A stretch of 64,000 nt of DNA, taken from contig JAIUOO010000007.1 in the NCBI GenBank assembly GCA_020161695.1, positions 62,001 to 126,000 on the forward strand, in the 5' to 3' direction. The notes below the pieces were generated by a model. That model searched no databases, had not been told where the DNA came from, and worked only from the letters and a program-made list of their open reading frames with translations. The position numbers and the translations under genes were made by a program. Source of the DNA: Pseudomonadota bacterium (GTDB taxonomy: Bacteria; Pseudomonadota; Alphaproteobacteria; Rhizobiales; Phreatobacteraceae). Below are positions 28,664-36,828 of this stretch, in pieces; within the stretch, counting starts at the first letter, position 1; each line of letters begins with the position of its first letter.

Positions 28664-28841
28664 GGTCTTTCCCCCTCAGAATAGAATGCTTCTGACTACT
28701 ACTTAGCACGCGCGCGGCACCGTTCAAGGCAACGCCTTCGAGTGGCCGACTGCTCCGGTCCGAGGGAACCACGCCGCCACTTCCGGCTTGATTGCCGCGG
28801 CCGTTGTGGCGACCCTTGGCATCCGCAATCCGGACCCGCGC

Positions 28842-30119
28842 ATGCTCCGTCTCCTCCTCGTCCTGTTCCTTGCCACGCCAGTCGCCGCCTCCGCGCAGGA
28901 GATGCGCGGCCATGGCGGGCCCGTGCGGGCGCTGGCGATCTCGGCGGATGGCCGCCTTGCCCTGTCGGGGTCGTTCGACACATCCGCGATCCTCTGGGAC
29001 ATCGAGCGGGGTCTCGCCCTCGCCGTGCTGCGCGGGCACGAAAGCTCCGTCAACGCCGCCGCGGCGCTGCCCGACGGCCGGTTCGCCACGGCGGGCGAAG
29101 ACGGGCGGATCCTGCTGTGGCGCATGGGCCGGCAGGAACCGGAAGCGCGGCTCGAGGGCCATGCCGGGCCGGTCGCAGCGCTCGCGGTCTCGCCGGACGG
29201 AGGGGTACTCGCCTCAGCGTCGTGGGACGGCACCGCACGCCTGACGCCGCTCTCGGGGACGACTCCTCCTGCGGTCGTGCGCCAGCGTGGCCCGCTGAAC
29301 GCGGTCGCCTTTGCGGCCGATGGGCAATCGCTCATCACCGGCGGCCATGACGGCGCGGTACGCCTGTTCGGGCCGGACGGCGGCCAACGGCGGGTCGTCG
29401 ACACCGGCGTTCCCGTCAACGGCATCGTCGTGGCGGCGGATGGCGAGATCATTGCCGGCGGTGCGGATGGCCGGCTGCGGTTCATCGCTGGCGACTTCAC
29501 CGTCGCGCGCGAGGTCGCGGCGTCCGGGACGCCGGTTGTGGCCGTGGCACTGTCGCCGGACGGGCGGCGAATTGCCGCGGCGGGCATCGGCGGAACGGTC
29601 GCGCTGGTCGATCGGGCCTCGGGCCGGATCGAACGGACATTGGTCGGACCGGGCCTGCCCGTCTGGTCGCTGGCCTTCCGCCCCGGCACGGACGAGCTCG
29701 TGACGGGCGGCGGCGACCGGCTGGTGCGCCGCTGGCGCGCCTCCACGGGCGAGCATCTCGGCGCCGTGGTCATGGAGCGCCCGTCCGAGGCACTCGCGCG
29801 CCTTGCCGACCATCCGGGCGCGGAGGTGTTCCGTGCCTGTTCGGCCTGCCACACGCTCGACCCCGATGGCGGCAACCGGGCCGGACCGACCCTTCACGGC
29901 GTCATCGGCCGGCGCATCGGCAGTGCCGCCGGTTACGACTATTCGCCGGCCCTGCGGCGGATGGACATCGTCTGGAGCCGGGACACCATAGCGAAACTCT
30001 TCGAGATCGGCCCCAACGCCTATACGCCCGGCACGAAGATGCCGGAGCAACGCGTCACCGACCCCGACGACCTCCGGGCGCTGGTCGACTACATCGCGCG
30101 GGCAACCGGCGCGGAATAG
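28842..30119 (+). CDS. WD40 beta-propeller fused to cytochrome c (425 aa)
   Basis: ATG 28842 begins a signal peptide (MLRLLLVLFLATPVAASAQ), so the product is periplasmic. Residues ~20-310 are seven WD40-like blades, the first ones with intact ILWD/LLWR endings and HGGPVRALAIS, HESSVNAAAAL, HAGPVAALAVS starts. Residues ~325-425 form a class I cytochrome c: FRACSACHTLDPDG binds haem and TKMPEQ supplies the Met ligand. It could be a redox partner or electron acceptor for a periplasmic dehydrogenase. It lies beside the formate dehydrogenase island, convergent with the ferredoxin gene; a link is inference. Confidence 0.88.
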   Translation: MLRLLLVLFLATPVAASAQEMRGHGGPVRALAISADGRLALSGSFDTSAILWDIERGLALAVLRGHESSVNAAAALPDGRFATAGEDGRILLWRMGRQEPEARLEGHAGPVAALAVSPDGGVLASASWDGTARLTPLSGTTPPAVVRQRGPLNAVAFAADGQSLITGGHDGAVRLFGPDGGQRRVVDTGVPVNGIVVAADGEIIAGGADGRLRFIAGDFTVAREVAASGTPVVAVALSPDGRRIAAAGIGGTVALVDRASGRIERTLVGPGLPVWSLAFRPGTDELVTGGGDRLVRRWRASTGEHLGAVVMERPSEALARLADHPGAEVFRACSACHTLDPDGGNRAGPTLHGVIGRRIGSAAGYDYSPALRRMDIVWSRDTIAKLFEIGPNAYTPGTKMPEQRVTDPDDLRALVDYIARATGAE

Positions 30120-30136
30120 CGCCCGTCGCGGCCGGC

Positions 30137-32182
30137 CTAGTTCAGGCCGTCCTTGCCCGGTTTGGCCGCGGGAGATGTGGCGGCAGGAGAATAGTCCTCC
30201 GCCGTGCGCACCTGCGGGCGCGCGGGCGCGCCATAGGGGTCGAAGCTCTCGTTGACGACCCGCTCGACGCGGCAGTCCTCGCACATGAACAGCGCCTCGC
30301 GGCGCGCGGCATTGGCGCCCGAGAACATCCAGTGCCCCTCCAGCTTGGCCGCGATGCGCTCGATGGTCGAGCGCGTACCGAACGGCTTGCCGCAGGAGGT
30401 GCAATGGAACGGCTCCTCCTCCTTCACGACGCGCTTCGGCTCGCGCCAGGCGACGAAGTCGAGCTGGGGGACGAGGGCGATAGCGTCCTCCGGGCAAGTC
30501 TGCTCGCACAGGCCGCACTGGACGCAGAGGCTCTCGGTGAAGCGCAGCATCGGCTGGTCGGGATTGTCCGAAAGCGCCGCCGTCGGGCAGGCCGAAACGC
30601 AGGCGAGGCACAGGGTGCAGGCCTCGGCGTTGACGTCGGCCTTGCCGAAGGGCGCGCCCTTGTCCAGGGCGATCCGGTCGACGGGCGCGGGCGCCGCCGC
30701 GTGCAGCTCGCGGAAGGCGAATTCGAGCAGGCCGCGCTTTGTGCCCATTGGCAGGAAGGTGGACGGCTTTGCACCAGCCTTGCCCGCGAACGGCCGTGCG
30801 ATCCCGGCAGCGAGCGCGTCGGGATCGTCGGTCTCGATGAGCCGTACGATGTCGTCGCCGTAGCCGAGCGCCGAAACGATCGTGCGAACCGTGTCCAGCG
30901 TGCGCGAAAGGCCGAGCAGGTCATGGCGCGGCTTTGCCCGGCCGAGGACCGCGACGCCCGCCGCGCCGTAAGCGATGGCGCTGGCGAAGACTTCGGGGCC
31001 GGCCTGGGTGATCTCGTTGACCTGCAACGGAAGCACATGGGCGGGAAGACCCGCGCCGAAGCGGGCCAGCGCATCGATCAGCGCCGTGCCATGCTCGCCG
31101 TCGTGGAGCAGCACGACGCCCCCGGTGCCGCCGGCGGCGGCATAGGTCGTCAGGAGGGCGCGAAGCCGGCGAAGCAGCGCATCGACGGGCGGCAGGGCGT
31201 AGGCCGCGGCGCCCGTGGGGCAGGCGGCGGCGCACTGACCGCAGCCGGCACAGATCGCGGGATCGATCGCCACATGGTCGCCATCCGGCACAATCGCGCC
31301 GGTCGGGCAGAGGTCGAGGCAGCGCGTGCAGCCGGTGATCTTGGAACGGGAATGCGCGCAGAGATCGGCAGTGAAGGTGATGTAGCGCGGCTTGTCGAAC
31401 GTGCCGGTGAGCCCCCCCGCCTCGCCGATCAGGCGTTCGACCGCGGCGGCATCGCGGGGATCGGCGCGCAGGTAGCCCGGCCGCTGTTCTGGAGCGGGAA
31501 AGAGCGGCACGCCGCCCGACAGGTCGATGACGATGTCCGAGGTCGAGGATGCGCCGTTGCGCGGTGCCTGCCAGAGGTAGTGGCGGCGCGAGGACGGCGA
31601 GGGCAGCGCATAGTCGTCGACATCGAGGGCAAAGGCGCCGAGATGGCCGCGCGCGGCCGATATCGTGCCCTTGACCACCGGGAAGTCGGTCGTGTGCGGC
31701 GGCGTCACCTCGCCGGGTCGCGACAGCAGGACGGTCACGTCCAGAGACGCGGCCAACCTGCGTGCCACATCGATCGCCACCTCGTCGCAGCCGTAGATCA
31801 GCGCGACGCCTTTCGATTCGAGCGTCACCGCATGGATCGGCGGCATTTCCTCGGCCGCGGCGGCGAGCAGCGCCGCGGTCTTCGGACCAGCCTGCGCGGC
31901 TTCGGCCGACCAGCCGGCCTGCTCGCGGACATTGGCGAAGGTCAGCCGCCCGGCATAGCCGAGGTCTTCGGCGACTTCGGCGAAGAGTGGGGCTTCCTGC
32001 GTGCAGGCGACCGTGACGTCACTCTCCTGCGCCAGGACCGCCTTGAAGAAATCGAGCTCCTTCCGGCACAGCTGATCGGCCGTGCGCACCTTGGTGCGGC
32101 AGCTCTTGGCGACCCGTTCGCCATGCAGCGGCATGGTTTCCTCGCAGGAGCAGAGGAACGTGGTGCCTGCCGTCATCGCCAT
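30137..32182 (-). CDS. Four-cluster [4Fe-4S] protein with zinc-ribbon-like tail (681 aa), formate dehydrogenase-associated
   Basis: Start taken at ATG 32182 (MAMTAGTTFLCSC), with ATG 32176 an alternative; longer frames are antisense to the DUF4444 gene. The N-terminal 60 residues hold five Cys (11, 13, 28, 39, 60). Two ferredoxin motifs follow at C285-C292 and C311-C321, and two more at C522-C532 and C553-C563. Between them (350-460) is an alpha/beta domain; near the end two CxxC pairs (594/597, 634/637) look like a zinc ribbon. No membrane segment or signal peptide is seen, so it is cytoplasmic. It is divergent from the accessory operon and probably an electron carrier or assembly scaffold for formate dehydrogenase. 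Confidence 0.82.
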   Translation of the reverse strand: MAMTAGTTFLCSCEETMPLHGERVAKSCRTKVRTADQLCRKELDFFKAVLAQESDVTVACTQEAPLFAEVAEDLGYAGRLTFANVREQAGWSAEAAQAGPKTAALLAAAAEEMPPIHAVTLESKGVALIYGCDEVAIDVARRLAASLDVTVLLSRPGEVTPPHTTDFPVVKGTISAARGHLGAFALDVDDYALPSPSSRRHYLWQAPRNGASSTSDIVIDLSGGVPLFPAPEQRPGYLRADPRDAAAVERLIGEAGGLTGTFDKPRYITFTADLCAHSRSKITGCTRCLDLCPTGAIVPDGDHVAIDPAICAGCGQCAAACPTGAAAYALPPVDALLRRLRALLTTYAAAGGTGGVVLLHDGEHGTALIDALARFGAGLPAHVLPLQVNEITQAGPEVFASAIAYGAAGVAVLGRAKPRHDLLGLSRTLDTVRTIVSALGYGDDIVRLIETDDPDALAAGIARPFAGKAGAKPSTFLPMGTKRGLLEFAFRELHAAAPAPVDRIALDKGAPFGKADVNAEACTLCLACVSACPTAALSDNPDQPMLRFTESLCVQCGLCEQTCPEDAIALVPQLDFVAWREPKRVVKEEEPFHCTSCGKPFGTRSTIERIAAKLEGHWMFSGANAARREALFMCEDCRVERVVNESFDPYGAPARPQVRTAEDYSPAATSPAAKPGKDGLN

Positions 32183-32285
32183 CTCCGAACCGCGGACCTT
32201 TCCGGCGCGCCGCATCTTCATATATTGGAAACAGTCGAAAGAACCAGACCGGGCTGCCGCCGCGCCCGCAACGACCAGCGACCCC

Positions 32286-33035
32286 ATGGCACTCGTCACG
32301 CTGCGCACTCCAACGTCCCTCGACCTTCCGCCCGGCTTCCGGGCGGTGGCGCTGCGCGAGTCGGGCGATGCCTTCGCCCATGCCTGCCGGACGGCGGCGG
32401 ACGAAGGCGCCGGCACGCTCGTCTGGGTGCGGCGCTTCGACGTCGCGGAGTTCGCGGTGATCCTGGAGCCGGAGGCCCCGCTCGCCGAAGCGCGCAAGAC
32501 ACTGTTCATGGGCATGAGCGCGACCGCCGACGCCATCGCCGCCCTGTGCCCGCCGGAGCGGCCGGTCACCATCGCCTACCCGGATACGATCCGCTTCGAC
32601 GGCGGCCTCGTCGGCGGCGGCCGGCTCGGCTGGCCGAAGCGCTGCGGCGAGGACGCGGCGCCTGACTGGCTGGTCTTTGCCGCGACGGTGCGCGTCTCCT
32701 TCGCGGGAACGGTGGAACCGGGCCAGGCGCCGACCGCCGCGGCGCTCGACGAGGAAGGTTTCGAGGGCGGCGGACCGGCCATGCTGATCGAGAGCTTCGC
32801 GCGATTTTTCCTGCGTGCGGTCGATAGCTGGCAACATCTCGGCTTCGCGCCGGTCGTCACCGACTATCTCAACCGGCTCGGCAAGGATCGCCCCGGCGAC
32901 ACCCTGTCGCTGTCGCCGGCCGGCGACCTGATCGTCCGCCCGGCCGTCGGCGACCTTGAGCGGCGCCTGTCGCTCGTCGACGGGCTGAAGGCCGTTGCAT
33001 GGCTCGACCGCGAGAGCGGAGGGCCGAAGCTGTGA
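32286..33035 (+). CDS. Biotin/lipoate-protein-ligase-like protein, DUF4444 type (249 aa)
   Basis: The fold of the biotin/lipoate ligase family is suggested by DEGAGTLVWVRRFDVAEFAVILEP, ITIAYPDTIRFDGG..GGGRLGWP and the C-terminal DUF4444-like domain (DTLSLSPAGDLIVRPAVGDLERRLSLVDGL). The catalytic Lys of true ligases (in the KxxGIL position) is replaced by LVGGG, and the GRGRRGR-type nucleotide loop is not visible, so it may bind but not activate a cofactor. First gene of the accessory run; the next start overlaps its stop. A role in formate dehydrogenase maturation is inferred from position only. Confidence 0.75.
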   Translation: MALVTLRTPTSLDLPPGFRAVALRESGDAFAHACRTAADEGAGTLVWVRRFDVAEFAVILEPEAPLAEARKTLFMGMSATADAIAALCPPERPVTIAYPDTIRFDGGLVGGGRLGWPKRCGEDAAPDWLVFAATVRVSFAGTVEPGQAPTAAALDEEGFEGGGPAMLIESFARFFLRAVDSWQHLGFAPVVTDYLNRLGKDRPGDTLSLSPAGDLIVRPAVGDLERRLSLVDGLKAVAWLDRESGGPKL

Positions 33036-33586
33036 AAATGCTACGAACAATCCGGCTCGATCCGTCCGACACTTTCGTCTTTCCGGTCGCCGCCGAGCCA
33101 GGCGAATGGGCCGTCACCGGCTCGTTCCTGTTCTGGGGGCGCGATGTCGATGCGCTTGCCGGCAAGGAGCGCGCGGCCTTCCGGTCGGGTTTTGCCGGTA
33201 TCGCCTCGCTCGGCTTCTCGACGCTGGTGGTCGCCCAGCCGATCCGCCCCGAGGAGCATGAGGCCGCGGTCGAGACACTCGCCCGCCAGCTGATCGACCG
33301 GCTCGGCGCGCCGGACATCGACACCGCGCGCGCCGCGGCGACCGAGGAGCTCGCTTTCGCGGCTTCGCTCGCCGATCACGACGAGGGCACGCTGGTCGCC
33401 ATGCACCGCACCTTCGAGGGCGGGGAAATCCGCGAGCAGTACCGCACGCTGATGCCGCGCGAGCGGGCTGCCGGCGCCGACAGCCTGCACGCGCAGGCGC
33501 GCGCGTTCACATTCCACGAGGTGATCGAGGACGGGGCGCCGGACGAGCGCATCGACCTGATCGACATGATGGCGACACGCCGATGA
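33032..33586 (+). CDS. DUF6505-type protein (184 aa, GTG start)
   Basis: GTG 33032 overlaps the upstream stop and has GGAGG nine bases ahead; ATG 33038 is the alternative. The product has LDPSDTFVFPVAAEPGEWAVTGSFLFWG near the start, then a helical C-terminal half (HEAAVETLARQLIDRLGAP). It has no Cys, no signal peptide and no catalytic motif that I recognise. The sequence matches the family found beside formate dehydrogenase genes in Hyphomicrobiales. Its stop overlaps the following start. Function unknown. Confidence 0.75.
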   Translation: MKMLRTIRLDPSDTFVFPVAAEPGEWAVTGSFLFWGRDVDALAGKERAAFRSGFAGIASLGFSTLVVAQPIRPEEHEAAVETLARQLIDRLGAPDIDTARAAATEELAFAASLADHDEGTLVAMHRTFEGGEIREQYRTLMPRERAAGADSLHAQARAFTFHEVIEDGAPDERIDLIDMMATRR

Positions 33587-34623
33587 GCACGGACACCCGC
33601 ACCGTCACCGAGTTCTGGGTCTCGTCCGGCCATCACATGACGCGTCGCGTGGACGGCGGCGGCCTGGCCGTCACCGACGAGATGCTGCTCGCCTATCTCG
33701 CCCGACCCGAACTGGTTCCGCCGGAAGAAGCCTGCCCGGCCGAGCGTGAGCTTCATGCCCTGCTCATGAAGGAGCCGCGCCGGCCGGTGACCGCGGCCAT
33801 GGTCGCCGCCATCAAGGACGAAGACGCTCGCGAGAACTGGCAGTTCATGATCGGCTTCCGCGACCGGCTGCTCGCCCATCCGAGCGTCGAGGCGGCCCAT
33901 CTTGCCATCGTCCGCGACGGGGCCCGGGGCGTGCCGCCGCTGTTCCTCAATCAGCTCGTCCACCTCGTCATGCGCAATGCGCTTGATGGCTGCGAGGACC
34001 CCTTCGTTCTGCGCGCCGCCGAACTGCTGTTCCGTCCGCAGAAGGGCTCGCTCAAGGATGGGGCGCTGCTGCTCGCCGATCTCGAACTGATCGAGGAGTT
34101 CGAGGCCGAACGGAAGGCGCTGCTCAGCACATCGCCGCTCGCGGCCATGATGGGTACCGACGCCATGGGCGAGATCGAGGTGATGACCGACGCTACGGCC
34201 GCCTCCTACTGGTCGCGCTCCGACGCCTTCTCCATGGCGCTCAATCTCGGCGGCGATCCGCGCTCGCGCGAGGCGCTCTGCCGCGCGCTGGAAACCTGGA
34301 TCGCCCACATGCTCGGTGTCGAGACGGCCATCGCCGCCGTGGAGCGGATCGAGGATGCCGACTGGCGCTGGTTCGTCGGCCTTGACGCCGAGGCGACCGC
34401 CATCGGCAACCGGCTGTGGCGGGGCGAGGCGATCGATGCCGCGGAGCAGAGCCGCATCTGCGGCCTGTTCCGGCTCGACTTCCGCGACCCCGGTGCCATG
34501 GACCCGAAAGTCGCCGGAAAGCCGGTCTATCTGATCATGGCGCTGACCGAGGACATGATCCTGCGCGTCAAGCCGCAGAACCTCATCGTCGGCCTGCCCC
34601 TGGCGGGTCGGCGCGCCGCCTGA
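33583..34623 (+). CDS. DUF6352-type protein (346 aa)
   Basis: A soluble, mostly helical protein. It starts TVTEFWVSSGHHMTRRVDGGGLAVTDEMLLAYLARPEL, then repeats of long helices (PPLFLNQLVHLVMRNALDG, VLRAAELLFRPQ) and a C-terminal FWVGLD-like region (WRWFVGLDAEATAIGNRLWRGE) with few Cys. No signal peptide or membrane segment is seen. The gene is coupled to DUF6505 by a four-base overlap. The family is recurrent near formate dehydrogenase genes; no biochemical role is known to me. Confidence 0.75.
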   Translation: MSTDTRTVTEFWVSSGHHMTRRVDGGGLAVTDEMLLAYLARPELVPPEEACPAERELHALLMKEPRRPVTAAMVAAIKDEDARENWQFMIGFRDRLLAHPSVEAAHLAIVRDGARGVPPLFLNQLVHLVMRNALDGCEDPFVLRAAELLFRPQKGSLKDGALLLADLELIEEFEAERKALLSTSPLAAMMGTDAMGEIEVMTDATAASYWSRSDAFSMALNLGGDPRSREALCRALETWIAHMLGVETAIAAVERIEDADWRWFVGLDAEATAIGNRLWRGEAIDAAEQSRICGLFRLDFRDPGAMDPKVAGKPVYLIMALTEDMILRVKPQNLIVGLPLAGRRAA

Positions 34624-34634
34624 AGGAGGCGCTC

Positions 34635-35153
34635 ATGCCCGTACGGTTCATGACGGTCGGGATCGTCGCGCTGAAGCGCAAGCTGAGCAATCCCTGGGTG
34701 GATTTCGAGTGGGTGCCCGAGGCGGTCCTGCCCGGCCTGCCCGCCGTCGAGCCCGGCACGCGGATCGCGGCCGAGGAAACAGCCGAGCGCTGGTATCTCG
34801 GGCCGGCGGAGCTGATCTTCCATTCCGGCGAGACCGCCCATTACCGCGACAACCTCGTCTCCGGCCGCCCGGCCGTCTGGGTGGCGCTGCGCGAGAATGC
34901 CGAGGGAGGCTGGTACGTCGCCGGCGCCACCGTCGACCCCTACGAGGGCGAGGCCTTCGTCGATGCCGTGGACGACAGGGTGGAGGCTCTGCCCATGCCG
35001 AGCGAGATCGCGGTGGAACTGCAGGCCTTCGTCGATACCCACCACGTCGAGCAGGCCTTCTTCAAGCGCAAGCGCGACCGCAAGGATCCCAATGCCGAGC
35101 CCGACTATGGCATCGGCCATCCCGCGCGACAGGCGCCCGGGCGGCGGACATGA
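34635..35153 (+). CDS. DUF3305 domain protein (172 aa)
   Basis: AAGGAGG precedes ATG 34635. The product contains VGIVALKRKLSNPWVDFEWVPEAVLPG and WYLGPAELIFHSGETAHYRDNL, with GRPAVWVALRE, which mark DUF3305. The C-terminus (VEQAFFKRKRDRKDPN) is highly basic. DUF3305 and DUF3306 genes co-occur next to formate dehydrogenase in many Proteobacteria. The next start overlaps its stop by four bases. Confidence 0.85.
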   Translation: MPVRFMTVGIVALKRKLSNPWVDFEWVPEAVLPGLPAVEPGTRIAAEETAERWYLGPAELIFHSGETAHYRDNLVSGRPAVWVALRENAEGGWYVAGATVDPYEGEAFVDAVDDRVEALPMPSEIAVELQAFVDTHHVEQAFFKRKRDRKDPNAEPDYGIGHPARQAPGRRT

Positions 35154-35845
35154 GCGGCGGCGGCGAAGGCTTCCTGTCCCGCTGGTCGCGGCTGAAGCGC
35201 GAGCCGGATGCCGGCGTGAAGCCGGCGCCCGCCACTGGCGAGGGAATGCCGCCGGAACCGGCGCTGCCGGAAGGCAAGACGCTCGACGATCTGCTGGCCG
35301 AACTGCCGCGCGTCGAGGACCTCGTGCCCGGCCAGAGCCTGACCGCATTCATGCAGCCCTGGGTGCCCACCCCCATCCGCAATGCCGCGCTCCAGCGCAT
35401 GTGGCTGCTCGACCCGGCGATCCGCGACTATGTCAGCCCCGCCCTCGACTATGCCTACGACTACAACACGCCCGGCGGTGCTCCTGGCTTCGGCACGATG
35501 GAGACGTCGTCCGACGCGATTCGCGAGGTCGCCGAAATGTTCGACCGCGCGCTGGGCCGGGGCGATGCACAGGAGATGGCAGCGGAGGCTCCGGAGCGTC
35601 ACGACAATTTGTCGCAAGGTGCCGCGGGGATTCAGCCGCAAGACATTGCACCGCAGCATGCCGAAGGCACTCGTGCCGACGCTCCGGACGGCAGCCCGAC
35701 CCCGGTCGCGGCGACCTCCCGTCCTGCGGGGTTTCCGTGGCAGGGCAACGCTACGCGAATCGATGCTGCGACGCACAATAGTGATAGGGAAATGAAGGAG
35801 TTGCGGCCTGCGGGCCGTCGTCACGGCGGCGCCCTGCCGGGATAG
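35150..35845 (+). CDS. DUF3306 domain protein (231 aa)
   Basis: The conserved part is GFLSRWSRLKREPD at the N-terminus and LPRVEDLVPGQSLTAFMQPWVPTPIRNAALQRMWLLDPAIRDYV (residues ~52-98), the DUF3306 signature. The C-terminal ~90 residues are low-complexity and polar (PERHDNLSQGAAGIQPQD and onward), a long disordered tail. It is the last gene of the coupled set; a 121-base gap follows. Confidence 0.83.
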   Translation: MSGGGEGFLSRWSRLKREPDAGVKPAPATGEGMPPEPALPEGKTLDDLLAELPRVEDLVPGQSLTAFMQPWVPTPIRNAALQRMWLLDPAIRDYVSPALDYAYDYNTPGGAPGFGTMETSSDAIREVAEMFDRALGRGDAQEMAAEAPERHDNLSQGAAGIQPQDIAPQHAEGTRADAPDGSPTPVAATSRPAGFPWQGNATRIDAATHNSDREMKELRPAGRRHGGALPG

Positions 35846-35862
35846 ACCGACGATAGTTCCAC

Positions 35863-35891
35863 CTTGTATCTGTGCCCCATAGCTTGTACCT
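35863..35891 (+). promoter_or_regulatory. Direct repeats upstream of the HTH-TorD/formate dehydrogenase genes
   Basis: CTTGTATCT (35863-35871) and CTTGTACCT (35883-35891) are two near-identical 9-base copies exactly 20 bases (about two helical turns) apart in the 121-base gap before the GTG at 35967. They could be tandem operators or overlap promoter elements. No clear -35/-10 pair is seen. Confidence 0.4.
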
Positions 35892-35966
35892 ATTCTAAGG
35901 CAAATGTGGGCAGGCTATGACCCGAAGCGGCGATGACAGCCGCGGGGCCAGACGCCAAGGGCAGAA

Positions 35967-36797
35967 GTGAACGCGTCATTGCGCGAACAGGGACTTGAGG
36001 AAGCGATCAAGGCAGTCGGTGGCGTCGGCGCTCTCGCCCGGGCGCTCGGCATTTCGCAGCCCTCCGTCTCGAGCTGGAACCGCGTGCCGTCCGAACGCGT
36101 GATCGCGGTCGAGAAGGCCTCCGGCGTCGGCCGGCACGTCCTGCGCCCCGATCTCTATCCCGAGGCGAAATCGGCCATCGCTCTGGCCATGGAGGCCGCG
36201 CAGCTGAAGCAGCGCGACGCCGAAGTGGACGAGATGGACCAGTTGCGAGCCGCCGAGTACGGCCTTCTCGCCCTGCTTCTGTTCCGCGTGCCGACCGCCG
36301 AGGTGCTGCGCCAGGTCGCTGAGCTGAAGGGCGATGCCTCGCCGCTCGGCCTGGCGCATCTCGCGCTGGCAAGCGCCGCCACAGAGACGGATGTCGAAGC
36401 GGTGGGCCGGGAGTTCTTCGACCTTTTCGTCGGCGTCGGACGCGGCGAACTGCTGCCCTATGCCTCCTACTATCTGACCGGCTTCCTGCACGAGCGGCCG
36501 CTGGCCGCCGTGCGCCAGTCCTTCGTCGACCTCGGCATCATCCGCAGCGACAGTTCGCGCGAGCCGGAGGACCACGTCGCCCTGCTGTTCGACGTCATGT
36601 CGAACCTCGCTTCGCGGCAGATAGGCGAAGGCTATGAGACCGAGAAGGCCTTCTTCGAGGCGCATCTGAAGCCTTGGGCCGGACGTTTCTTCTCGGATCT
36701 GGAATCCATGCGGAACCGACCCTTCTACGCCGCCGTCGGCGCGGTCGGCCGCCTGTTCATGGACATCGAAGACGAGGCTTTCTCCTTCGACGCCTGA
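35967..36797 (+). CDS. HTH (YdaS-like)-TorD chaperone fusion (276 aa, GTG start)
   Basis: Residues ~8-65 form a Cro/YdaS-type helix-turn-helix (LEEAIKAVGGVGALARALGISQPSVSSWNRVP, then ERVIAVEKASGVGRHVLRPDLYPE). Residues ~90-275 are a TorD/DmsD-type chaperone: AAEYGLLALLLFRVPTAEVL, EFFDLFVGVGRGELLPYASYYLTGFLHERPLAAVRQ and FFEAHLKPWAGRFFSDLE. TorD proteins bind the Tat signal of a molybdoenzyme and help cofactor loading. Here an attached DNA-binding domain could tie the folding state of formate dehydrogenase to transcription. It lies directly before the Tat protein and fdhA genes. Confidence 0.87.
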   Translation: MNASLREQGLEEAIKAVGGVGALARALGISQPSVSSWNRVPSERVIAVEKASGVGRHVLRPDLYPEAKSAIALAMEAAQLKQRDAEVDEMDQLRAAEYGLLALLLFRVPTAEVLRQVAELKGDASPLGLAHLALASAATETDVEAVGREFFDLFVGVGRGELLPYASYYLTGFLHERPLAAVRQSFVDLGIIRSDSSREPEDHVALLFDVMSNLASRQIGEGYETEKAFFEAHLKPWAGRFFSDLESMRNRPFYAAVGAVGRLFMDIEDEAFSFDA

Positions 36798-36828
36798 CGG
36801 CGCGGGGGACGAACTGGAGGACGCGACA

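Noticed and set aside
30332..32665. A 777-codon plus-strand open frame opposite the ferredoxin gene
   Set aside because: Arg/Gly/Ala-rich composition without motifs, whereas the minus strand encodes four intact ferredoxin motifs.
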